This document shows positions 26,505 to 38,320 of a stretch of DNA of 64,000 nucleotides, piece after piece. The position numbers were made by a program, and so were the translations under genes. The stretch lies in the NCBI RefSeq assembly GCF_014898815.1, contig NW_026515513.1, positions 682,001 through 746,000 of the forward strand, in the 5' to 3' direction. Source of the stretch: Panonychus citri (lineage: Eukaryota > Arthropoda > Arachnida > Trombidiformes > Tetranychidae). Within the stretch, counting starts at the first letter, position 1. Every line of letters begins with the position of its first letter. The notes beneath the pieces are model-generated. The model did not search any database, was not told where the DNA came from, and worked only from the letters and a program-made list of their open reading frames with translations.

Positions 26505-27248
26505 TGCCCCTCTTTCTTTATTCTCCATCATCATCATCATCATCTTCTTCTTGACTGGTTTTTTAAGAGAGAGAGAGGAAAATTAATATAAGGTAAACAG
26601 GTAATAATAACAAAGTTACATAGGATAAGTATATTTCTTTCAATTTTTAACCTTCTTCAATCGTAATCATCCTCCTCATCTTCACCTCTCTCTCTCACTT
26701 GCTCTTTCTTTTCATCTCTCATCTTCCCATCACATATATCGACCACTGACCTTCAACACAATTGATTGAAAAACCTTGTGAAAATCAACTTGACAATCAA
26801 CACCATCTTCATCATCCTCTAATTATCATAAAAAAAATCCTATGTAAGAAAAAAAAATTGGTAAACCCAATGATGTATTAATAGTATCTTCATCTTCAGC
26901 ATCATTTCCGGTTCCTTTAAACAGGTAATAACAATAATCCACTAGAATCTCACACAACAACTCAACTACTATTATCTAAAGTATTAATTGTAAAGAAATT
27001 AATATTCAATACAATCGCAAGTTAATTAGCTGTCATATTTTTCAATTGAAATTTTGAATGACAACAATTAAACTTTCAAAGTAATTAATTGATTTATGTC
27101 CTCTTAAAGTTGTCAACATTGAGAAACTGATTGTATTACCTGTTTATCTTAATCATTATGATTATCATATTAATATGATCACATAGAAACACTAACCAAT
27201 GCTATTAACTAATTCATACAATCAACTTAATTACCACTAAGTCCTAAC
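24924..27248. other. Intergenic region upstream of the BAG gene
   Basis: AT-rich with pyrimidine tracts and a long CT run at 26457-26501. It probably contains the promoter and 5' leader of the minus-strand BAG gene. No gene is supported; open frames at 25952-26245 and 26295-26543 are pyrimidine or AG-repeat translations. Confidence 0.5.
26457..26501. repeat. (CT)n microsatellite
   Basis: About 45 bp of perfect CT repeat. Confidence 0.95.
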
Positions 27249-28076
27249 AGGGGTGAGGGAATGATGGTCATTACCTTGAGGTGGTCAGTTGCTAAAGAAG
27301 AAGAAGAAAAAATCTTATTGTCAATCAGTTAATCTTGAGCCCAAAATATAATTAAGCCTCAAGTTGTTGTGTCAATAAGCTCACAATCAAAACTAATGAT
27401 GGTGATAATTCAAAAAATTGGTAAAAGCAACAAACATCAACAATACATGCGGCCATTGGTCAAGAAAGTGCAAACTCTTAGAAAAACCGCCTCAGGGCAA
27501 AAAATAGAAACAATTTTTTTCTCTCTCTTTCTTTTTTCTTTACTTTTCACTTTTCGAGACATTTTGTTCAATGGAATGTAAATGAATTTGTGAAATGTTT
27601 TACCTACCTGTTTGTCCTCTTTCTTTTCTCTCTTTCTATCATCTATCTATCTATCTATCATCATCATCATCACAGGTAAGAGATGAAGATGATGACCTTT
27701 CAACTAAGTTTTTTCTTTTCTCTTTTATTTGTTGTTGGTCATTTCGTTAACTACTTTTCTCTCTCTCTCTCTCTCTCTCTCTTACCTTATCCATCGTCCA
27801 TTGTTATTAGCATTCCAAGAGCAATTGTTAACATCTATTGTTAACTATCAACTCTTTTTACCCTAAACACAATTAATCTTTATCAATTAGTAAATTGTTT
27901 ACAATTAAGGAAGAGGAAAGAGAGATCGAGAGAGAGAGAGAGAGAGGGAAAACTTTTTCGAAACTTTTTTTTTATCAACGAAATTGTTTATTATCATCTC
28001 TCAAAATGATTAACTAATGAAATAATTTGATGACACTTTCAAGATGATAATTGATTTACTATTATCATTCATTAGT
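27249..28076 (+). repeat. Large inverted repeat, left arm
   Basis: This arm is the reverse complement of 31100-31830 over almost its whole length, with long runs identical by eye. Shared landmarks are GGGAATGATGGTCAT at the outer end, ACATGCGGCCATTGGTC in the middle and ATCTTGAAAGTGTCATC (as complement) at the inner end. Differences are mostly microsatellite length and small indels. A short frame beginning MMVIIQKIGK is present in both arms, but homopolymer length changes how it ends. No transposase or terminal target duplication was recognised. Confidence 0.9.
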
Positions 28077-31000
28077 AAATTGTAATTACTTTTGGTAACG
28101 ATTAGTTAATTGTTTACCTTTTTTTTTCTTCTCTTGCTTTTGATATTCAACTCCGAACGCCTTAAGGATGAATAATTAACTTGAATCAATTGTAATTGTT
28201 ATCATTGTAAAATCGTTAATGATCATGAAATTGATCATGATGATAAAGATGATGATGATAGTTTGTGAAATAAGAAGCCACAAATTGTTACCTTCAAATT
28301 GTAAATTTAGTTTTAAATTATCTGACAATTAAGTACAGAAACCACATTAGCCGTTAGCATTAACGCAGAGAGACAACAATTTACAATGATGATGATAATG
28401 ATGATGAAGATGATGATAATTATGTATACAAGTTAATGATAATATTAGATTTACAAAGATTAGGATAATGATAATCTTTATGCAAAGTAGATTAACAAGT
28501 TAAATCAATGTTTTCATTAGTACACCTTTTTTTTATAATAATTTGTGTGGATTAATGTTGATGATGATGATTGTTGTTCATTTCATCAATCAACAATCAA
28601 CAATCAACAATTAGTTAGAGAAATTATTAAATATAATGGGATGATAAGGATGATAAGGATGATGTTTATTGGATTATCATCATCTTGTTTTTGTTTAATT
28701 GTTCCTCCAGTGTCAATCCCACGCTAAATCATCCATCAGACATTTTTAATTGTGATTATTAACCAGCAACAACAATCAACAAATAATAAGGAAGAAGATT
28801 TTTCTTCAACATATAGAAAATTATTATTATTATTTCAATGATAATCATGAAAACAGAATCATCATCATGATCATCAGTCGATGAACCAATTGATGATGAA
28901 ACAATTAACTGATCACTTTGCTATTACACACTGTGAGTTTTATTAGCTAATTGTTTCCAATCAATTATCATCATCATCTTAAACTGTAATGATGATGATT
29001 ACGGATGAAGATGATGATGATGATGATAAATAATAAATGAAAGATTATATTATGATGATGACTTTGAAAATGAATCTGAATGAATTTTTTGTTTTCCATG
29101 AACAAAAAGAAGGAAAAAAAATCAGAATAACTTGAATCACGTTCAGAACTTTATTTTTTTTTCACCAACGTTATTGACCTTAGATGATGATGATGATGAT
29201 AATGATGATAAAGACTGTACAAAGTACAGTGTGTTGGTTTACTAATTTTAATTGTAATTAACTTGCAACAGGTATGCATCATTTCATGTTAATTGCATTG
29301 AAAGTTTCAACTAAATCCTATGAATGAAAAGCTATGGGAACAGTTAAATTGTCCGGATCATCAATTTAACCTCTTGGTGAATTAACTTGATCATTGATTT
29401 AATAACTTAACGATTAACATTTTAGCTTTTTCATTTGTTAATTTAGCCAAAATATAAATCCCATGTATTATTACAATTAAAATTAAAAAAAAAACGTTGA
29501 TTACAAAACAATTAATTATCACTAACCCATGACAATAAATACAAGTTGGCTAATGGTAAAACTTTAATTACCTTTGTATTAATCACATTAATTACCAGGA
29601 GCAATTTAAGTTAAGTTTATAATTTTATTAACTTCATTTTTAGTTAATCATCATCTCTATCAGTGATCAATTAAAAGTAATTAACAATTAACTAAAAGGG
29701 AAACAAGTTAAAAGTTAATCAGATAAAATCGTAAAACTTTTGAACAAAAAAAAAGTTTTCAAGACATTCAATAAGATTTAGTTGTTTGATTAGATTTTTT
29801 CATAAGTTAACCAATCAATTTAATAATGATAATGATAATACTTAATCGAGTATAACTAATCAATTCAATTAAAATTCAATTATAAAGTTTAAATCACTTT
29901 TCCTTTAACCAGGTAATCACTTATTGATTGGGATTAACTGAAAAACTGAAGGTATATAAATTGTTTCAAGTTAACAACAGAAAAAGATACAAATTTTTAA
30001 AGATTAAGATTAAGATTAACATGATGAGATTCGTGATTATTTAATAGACCAATTGATTGATGCTAAATCATCGGAATCTCTATCAGTCCATTTTCACGGT
30101 CAGTTCAGTTTCCATTTAATTTGAATCATTGCAGAGAGAGAGAGAGAGAGAGAGAGAAAATGATTCCATCTCTTTGCTGACCAATCCTTCACCACAGGTA
30201 GTTTCTCATCCTCCTCATCATCAACATGATTATTCAACAACAGAAGAGCTTAATTCAACCTTGACCACCTCATCCATCTTCACCTTAAATCCCATGTTTC
30301 CAATTGATATTAAATATTATATATCTTTCTCTTTCTCTCTCACTACCTGTTGATAATAACCGAAATTACATGATATCCCTTATATTATGCATGGAGAAGA
30401 TGAAAACAAAAAATTCATTTCATGAAAAGGAGAGAGAAAAAAAGTCATTCAAAGTTCATGTTAATTCTGATTGATAGCGATCACCAACAATCAAACTTTA
30501 AATCGCAACTAAATCATTTGTATCATCATCTTCATCTCCATCTTCATCATTATTATCATCAATATCTATATATGATTAGCTTCTTGTTATCAAATTAAAA
30601 AGATAACTTGAAATCGTAATCAGTTGATTAGTTTTCTTTATTGGAAATTGATTGTTTCAAGCTTATGTAATTTACCAGTTTCAGAACTTGTTCAAATAAT
30701 TGAATTAATCATACTAATAAATAATAACAATTAATTGAACACAACCAAGGTTAGTTTATGAATCTCTCTCTCTATCACTTCATGATGCTGATGATGAAGA
30801 GGATGAGGCCAATGATCTTGAATTTCTGAGGAACTTTTTTTAGGAAAAAAATTCAACCTCAGATAAGAAGCTAATGATAATAAGCACGATTTTTTAATCA
30901 TAAATTTAATTAAGTTGAAAACAAAACAATCAGTAAATTCATTTACCATCGAGCATCATAATCATCACCGGTAGCGTTTGAATAATTATATTCAGAAATA

Positions 31001-31099
31001 TTAATAATTTCGTTTGAAATTTTTTTCCAATTTCTAATTCAATAAGCATTCATTTCTAGCTGACTATTGGAATGAATCAAATGATAATTTAGATTTAAT
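28077..31099. other. Spacer between inverted-repeat arms
   Basis: A 3.0 kb AT-rich loop with ATG/CAT triplet runs and one short AG run near 30135. No coding region or RNA gene was recognised. If the arms are a foldback element, this would be the loop. Confidence 0.6.
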
Positions 31100-31830
31100 T
31101 AATGATAATATTAGTAAATCAATTATCATCTTGAAAGTGTCATCAAATTATTTCATTAGTTAATCATTTTGAGAGATGATAATAAACAATTTCGTTGATA
31201 AAAAAAAAGTTTCGAAAAAGTTTTCCCTCTCTCTCTCTCTCTCTCTCGATCTCTCTTTCCTCTTCCTTAATTGTAAACAATTTACTAATTGATAAAGATT
31301 AATTGTGTTTAGGGTAAAAAGAGTTGATAGTTAACAATAGATGTTAACAATTGCTCTTGGAATGCTAATAACAATGGACGATGGATAAGGTAAGAGAGAG
31401 AGAGAGAGAGAGAAAAGTAGTTAACGAAATGACCAACAACAAATAAAAAGAGAAAAGAAAAAACTTAGTTGAAAGGTGATCATCTTCATCTTTACCTGTG
31501 ATGATGATAGATAGATGATAAAACGAGAGGTAAGCAAGGAAAAGAAGGAGAAAAAGAGAGAGAAATTGTTTCTATTTTTGCCCTGAGGCGGTTTTTCTAA
31601 GAGTTTGCACTTTCTTGACCAATGGCCGCATGTATTGTTGATGTTTGTTGCTTTTACCAATTTTTTGAATTATCACCATCATTAGTTTTGATTGTGAGCT
31701 TATTGACACAACAACTTGAGGCTTAATTATATTTTTGGCTCAAGATTAACAGATTAACATTAAGTAAGGTATTTCTTTTTCCACCCACTGACCACCAAAG
31801 TGATGACCATCATTCCCCAACCCTCATTCC
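31100..31830 (-). repeat. Large inverted repeat, right arm
   Basis: Reverse-complement partner of 27249-28076. It is about 100 bp shorter, through reduced microsatellites and small deletions. Confidence 0.9.
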
Positions 31831-32000
31831 AGGTAAGAATCTGCACCATTTTCACAATTGTCGCACACTTTCATCTTTTGTGTAAAGAGTTGTGAGTCTT
31901 TCGTTTAAACATTTTTACCAAGAAAAGGATTAAGGCTAAAATGTTGTTTCTAAATCCTAACTAACTAATGAATTTTAATTCTCAACCAAACCCAATCAAT

Positions 32001-32490
32001 AATCACTTTCAAACTCCATTCAATGTTAATCCGAACCTCTTCAAATCCAATCTGATCAATTGTTTTTCTCTTGAAAGTGGATTGATTTATTGGATAAAAT
32101 GGAAACAATTAAATGATGATTTACTTGAATGGATTTAATTGTTAAAAAAACTGTCATTTTTGAGTCAAAAAGATTATTTCAATTCTAAAGGTAAACATCA
32201 TAATAAACACACGAGAAAGATGAATGATGACAATCATGATGATGAATATAAATGTTTAATTGTTGGAAGGTAAAAATTAAAAGTCCAACCCAAAGACAAT
32301 CAAATAAACAACGTCCGGATAGAGTTTCATTTAATTATTGTCACAATTTGTAACCCAAATCGTTACCTTTTCACTAGAATTACGAGTAAATCATAATTAT
32401 CGTTCATTTCTCTCTCAAAGTTAATCAAGTGAATTAATTTCTAATCCAATTGTAATTATCAGCAAATTCTGTTCCAGTTTTCATATTGAA
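32001..32490 (+). repeat. Direct repeat upstream of desaturase
   Basis: Shares with 34698-35255, in the same orientation, blocks such as GGAAACAATTAAATGATGAT, TTTCAATTCTAAAGGTAAAC, AATTAAAAGTCCAACCCAAA and GTTCCAGTTTTCATAT. The copies bracket the desaturase gene. This copy lacks the AG run found in the downstream one. Confidence 0.85.
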
Positions 32491-33390
32491 TCTTCATCAA
32501 GTTCAGAAAACTTTCTCAATTGTTAACAATAACTTTCGATCTCCTAACGAAAAGATGAAAGTTTATCAACGAATCTAATTCGTTAATTGTTTAATTAGTC
32601 TGCGGGTGGTCAACAATCAATTTCTATTATTTGTCATCTCAAATATGACGATTAATTTAGACGAAAAAGTTTGACAATTAAAAGGAAATAGAAGTAACAA
32701 TTTAATCTTACGCAGAAAAACATTAATCAAATGTACTTATTAACGCAATTGATTATTTGAGTATTTCAATAGTCAATAAGCTAACCAATCATTGCGAAAG
32801 CGATAGTCTTTGTATTAGCTCAGAATTTTGGCCTTAATTGTTAACATATTTGATGTTAGAACAATTAATATGATATAAATCTATTACTATTATTGTACTT
32901 CGCAATAGTAACAATCTAATCATCTTAGTTTATGGCGTTTGATCAATATGACAATCAATAAGTGAATCCCACCATTTCTAAAGTGATTAGAATTAAATTT
33001 GACAATTTACAAGAAAATTAAATCTCCTTAACTTACGTTAATTGTTATTACAATCAAAATCCTGATCGACTTAGGAGGAAAAACAATTGGTTGACAATCG
33101 GTGGAGATGCGTAGGTGAGCAAAAGGTAATGATAAACAATTAAAAAGGGAGGTGGATATGAGAGAATTGGGTAAATAATCAAAATTAATTGGAAATATTG
33201 TCAATGTAAAATCAGTTACCAATTGTCAGTAGTTTAAGTAAATCAAACAATCAATAGTAACAAAGTATTTATATGTAAATAACGGTGAAAATTAATCATT
33301 GTATCACAACGATAGTTCTGGTCATCGATAAGTTTCAATAAGTTTTGTCTGAATTGTTCTGAACTTTTGTGAAGACTTCATTGTTGTTTT

Positions 33391-34556
33391 ATGGACAAAA
33401 TGAATTCGATAAGTGAAAAACCAAAAGAAATTGATCCAGATGATTTGCCATTGGAACATGAGAAAGGTGAAACTTCACCTGATTATGAGCCTCAGATTGT
33501 TTGGAGAAATGTTCTACTTCAAAGTTTATTACATTCGATCATTTTTCTCGAGATTTGGTACCTTTACCGTTATCCAGAGGAACGAAGTAACTTTGGGAAA
33601 TTGATGAAATTCGGTAAGTAGTTGATTCGATTTTGACTCGAACGGAGGTGTAAATGTAAATAGAATTTATTAGTTAGAGTTTCTTTTGATTCGAATGTTC
33701 AAACTCGATTGATTGATTGCTTGTTTTACTTTTTCTAAATGTAGGGACAATATATACAGTGTTTTTCAGTTCGATGGGAGTGACTGCTGGTGCTCATCGT
33801 TTGTGGTCTCACAAATCGTATAAAGCGAAAACACCATTACGAGTTTTTCTTGCGATCGCATTTGCGTCATGTGGACAAGATGATATTCTAACATGGGCTC
33901 GAGATCATCGAGTTCATCATAAATATTCTGAGACTGATGCTGATCCACATAATGCGAATCGAGGATTTTTCTTCTCACACCAAGGTTGGCTTCTTGTCAA
34001 GAAACATCCAGCGGTCAAGGAGAAAGGTAAAACCGTTGACCTGTCAGATCTTTACGCTGATCCAGTAGTCGTTTGGCAAAGGAAATACTATTTCTGGATC
34101 GCAATGGCAACGATTGCTGGTATTCCGATAGCATTTCCCTACTATTATTGGGGAATCCCTTTCTGGCATTGTTTCTATGCTTCAGGTATTCGTTTACTTC
34201 TTGTCCTTCATGGTACATGGTTGGTCAATTCAGCGGCTCATCTTTGGGGAACCAAACCTTACGATAAAACGATTGGTCCAGTTGAGCAAAATTTCTGGAA
34301 ACTCTGGGTTTGGACTGGTGAATTTTATCATAATTTCCATCACACTTTTCCCCAAGATTATAAAGCATCCGAATGGGGTTGGATTGGTCAAGTCAACACG
34401 GCCGCCATGTTTATCGAGCTAATGGCCTGGCTTGGTCAAGCTTATGATCTTAAGACGACACCTCGAAATGTGGTTAACTCTCGAAAGGCGCGAACTGGTC
34501 AGTGGTTTTCAACGAAAAAGAAAAATGAAAATAAAGAGGAAATCAAAGCCAATTGA
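33391..34556 (+). CDS. Desat1: Acyl-CoA desaturase, delta-9 type
   Basis: Two exons, 33391-33613 and 33745-34556 (phase-1 intron, GTAAGT donor, AATGTAG acceptor), 344 aa. Membrane fatty-acid desaturases of this family introduce a cis double bond into ER-bound acyl-CoA using a di-iron centre and cytochrome b5 electrons. Visible histidine boxes are HRLWSH (92-97), HRVHH (129-133) with DPH following, and HNFHH (270-274). The conserved NSAAHLWGTKPYD segment also supplies a ligand histidine (240). Hydrophobic spans fall near 38-58, 75-90, 105-118, 187-206 and 212-235. Length fits the family. One oddity is that the residue after GE in the third box is Phe (GEFYHNFHH), where members usually have Gly. 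The first ATG follows an AT-rich leader; a second ATG is three codons in. The gene lies between two direct repeats and just right of the large inverted repeat. Whether the acyl specificity is strictly delta-9 cannot be read from sequence alone. Confidence 0.93.
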
Positions 34557-34697
34557 TTGTCTTCGATTATCAATCAAATATTTTTTTTCATTATTCTGAT
34601 TATTCATTAAAATTACCTATGGAAAATCAATACTCTAAAAAAAATCCAACTTTGTTATTGAAATCTTGATTATAATTAAAACTGTTAACTGAATTAA

Positions 34698-34898
34698 TCA
34701 CTTTTTTTTAAACCCCATTGATACTAATCCTAACTGATCAATTGTTTTACTGTTGAAAGTAGATTGAATAAAGTGGAAACAATTAAATGATGATTTACTT
34801 GAGTGGGTTTAATTGTCAATTTCTGGAAAGAATCGTCTTTTTTTCAAATGATCATTTCAATTCTAAAGGTAAACATGAAAGAGAAAGAGAAAAGAAAT

Positions 34899-34942
<44 letters not shown>

Positions 34943-35255
34943 GATAATAATGATGAATATAAATGTTTAATTGTTGGAAGACAAAAATTAAAAGTCCAAC
35001 CCAAAGACACTCATATAAACAACATCCGGATAAAGTTTCATTTAAATTGTCGCAACAATTTAGTTGAAAATTGTCAAAACTTTGTAACCTAAATTGTTAC
35101 CTTTCCACTAGAATTACTAGTAAATTATTATCATTATAATTCATCTCTCTCTCTCTCTTTCTCTCTCATCGTTAACCAGGTAAACGAATCCCTCTAATCC
35201 AATGGTAATTATCATTATCATTCTTATCAACAAGTTCCGGTCCAGTTTTCATATG
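34698..35255 (+). repeat. Direct repeat downstream of desaturase
   Basis: Second copy of the repeat at 32001-32490. It carries an added AG microsatellite (about 34899-34940). Confidence 0.85.
34899..34940. repeat. (AG)n microsatellite
   Basis: AG run inside the downstream direct repeat. The upstream copy has none at the matching place, so it expanded in one copy or was lost from the other. Confidence 0.9.
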
Positions 35256-38056
35256 TAATAAGCAAATTGAGATGCTACAAGTTACAGGGTGTGTTCAATG
35301 TAATACTCAGAGATTGATTGCTCCAGGGCATAAAAAGAAAAGAAAGAGATAAAATGTATTGGAAGATGATAAAAAGCAAAAAGAAAGAGAATTGAGAGTG
35401 AAATTTTCCGTCTCTCTCTTCCGGCCATCATCATCATCATCAGCGATCCGACCTAAACTCAGGCTACCGATGGACGTGTAACCAGGATGTTATATGTTTA
35501 GTATATTAAAACACGGATCCAATTAAGATATCGACTTGAACCTCACGGTTATGGCGAGTAATTTAATTTGACCGTCATAAGGAGCGGATCTTAATATTGA
35601 CCTTGGAGTGAGTAATGATGATGATCATCATCATCCTCATCATCCTCATCATCAGGATGATAATGATAATGATAATTGTAGAAAACGTTTCTTATTCAGA
35701 TGATAATCATTTCGATTTATATAAATTATATTAATTTAATTTTTCACTTTTACTTTACAATTGAATTAGAAATTCAATTGTGTAGTTTACCATTGATTAG
35801 ATTACATCATCATCATTAATTGTTATCCTAATTAGTTAATTGTAACACAAGATGGCGTTTCATTAATCCATTAATTGGTTTGTTAACTAGTTAATTGTTA
35901 TCACTGATTGTTTTTTATTAACGGGATGATAAGATAATAGAGTGTCATGATTAACTAATCAACTTGTTATTAATGTTACAATTTATTTTTCTCTCTCTCT
36001 CTGCTAAATATATTTGATTAATCTCTTTCTTTTTCTCTTTCTTTTCTTTCTTTATCATCTCAAGTCTCTTTCTTAATTTCCGTCTTCAATTTGATATTTA
36101 TCATCCATGGGAATTTCCATTTAAGGTTAATGATTAACAATTAACAGTTTAATAGTGAATTAAAATTGTAATCTAATATTCACATTGTACTTTTTGTATT
36201 ATTATTAATCAAGAAGAAGATATTGTGAGAAATTAATAGAAAATTAGTTAATTGTTACAATTCCCATTACCTTAAAAGATACGAAACGTTTGTTATTATT
36301 ATTAACAATCAATATAATCAGACAAAATTAACACATTCAACAATCAACTAGTGTTAAATTGTTTAGTCAATTGTAATAATTGTGATTACTATATTACCTC
36401 TTAATTGTTGTTCAGATTGGGAACGTGAAACAGGAAAGTTTTTTGAAACTTTCTCATCATCAATTAATTGACATTAATACAATTAAACTGATTGGGAAAA
36501 ATACGTTAACAGTTGAAAATTGAAATTTAATCACAATCAATGAAATTTAATTCATAGTAATCAACATGAGGTGATTAAATTAATAATAGTGACGTTAAGA
36601 TGGAGGCGGGAAAAGGGTTTTAACCAAGATACACCTTCAATTTCCGGGATAATAATTTCTGATTATCATGATTTAATATCAACAATTTAAATAGATTGGT
36701 AAATCACAGTAAGAGGTTTGATTTCCTATTAATTACAATTAACCCTTAAGATTTAACCAATCAATTTTTCCTCTCTCTCTCTCTCTCTCTCTTGATTGTT
36801 GTAAATCGATTGATGAAGTAATAAATTGTTCATGGTTGATTTAATTGTTTTCACCATTTCACTGATTGTTTATAATAAACTTTTCTCTCTACCTGATCAA
36901 TATGAATATTTACCTTGGAAAGAAACTTTTTTTTTCTCTTCTTCATAAATTATTAGTCTTATTATATTTTCCTATCATAATTATCATACCGTAAAGATGA
37001 TAGCTTATCATCATCATCATCATCATCATCTTAATCATCAGACTATTTAAATAGCCTTAGATCCGGTTGATTGTTTATTTACTTGTTAAATGTTTCTCAA
37101 CCTCTCTGTTGATTAGATTTTATTGTTTCCTTTGCAAATAATAACTGAATTGATTGTTATACCTTTTTTCTTACAGGTAGTCTCCATCATCTTCATCTTC
37201 ATCCTCATCCTCATCTTCATCTTCAAATTGTAAACTTTTTTTTTACCTTTTCCAATTTACATTTATTACTCAACTTGACGTTAATCATAATGATGATTGT
37301 ACTTAAAGTAAATCAAGTTACCTGTTGTGATATCAACAAGTTTGTACTCTCACTGAATCTTACATTTATATGAACCTTTGTTTACCTGATTATTATAATT
37401 GTTGCTATTTATTATTATCATCATGATTACCTGTTGATCAATGCAATATATAGTTGTAGTAGTAGTAGTTAAGGAATCAGGTTGAAAATGATAGAAAACA
37501 AAGTGAGTCATCAAATTGGGGGAAAAGTCCAGGTAACAGGTAAATCCTTCCCTTTAACCCTTAACAATCAACTAAATCAACTTGAATTTAACCAATTCAA
37601 TTGTAATGCTTAGTCATTTTTGCATCATCTTTTTTTTCTTATCGTCATCATCATGATTAGAACTTAAATTGATTGTAATTATTTGATTAAGGAAATGATG
37701 AGAGAGAGAGAGATGATGATGATGATGATGACGATGACGATGGTGATGATGATTATGATTATGATGATAGGGGAAGAGATTTAAATCAATTCTTCAAGGT
37801 TAATTTAATGAGTTGAATGCTCTATGAATGTAATCAACATTAATCAACACCCACTACATATATGAGATTACAATTTAGTTGTAATTAGTTTACAATATTT
37901 TCATATTAAAAGTTGATTGAAGACAAGGAAGACAAATTGATGATGTTGATTAGCACAGGGAGGGGGGATAAGGTGGTAGGTTATAATATATATAAACAGT
38001 TTGACAATTAACAATCAACAAGTTGTCAACAATTAACAGGTAAATACGATCAACTA

Positions 38057-38087
<31 letters not shown>

Positions 38088-38279
38088 CCAAAGATGTGAC
38101 CAGAAATAGCAATACAATTAACAATTTAGAGTAACCTAAATTGATTGATAATTGGTAATCATCATCATCATCATCATCATTATCATTATAATTACAATTA
38201 AAATGGTTAATTGGTGTATCAACGATTAAGGAAAAATAATGTTACCACTAAACACAATTAACGGTAAGAAAGGAAACAA

Positions 38280-38320
38280 ATTGTAATTACAATTACGATT
38301 ACAATTACAATTACAATTAG
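38280..38320. repeat. Hexanucleotide (ATTACA) tandem tract
   Basis: About six tandem ATTACA-type units with one substituted unit (ATTACG). Confidence 0.85.

Noticed and set aside
26295..26543. Arg-Glu repeat protein on the minus strand
   Set aside because: The RERERE run is only the (CT)n microsatellite read in frame.
33717..33744. Longer desaturase start with extra N-terminal residues in exon 2
   Set aside because: This reads through the intron into the acceptor; splicing from 33613 to 33745 restores the conserved family sequence in phase.
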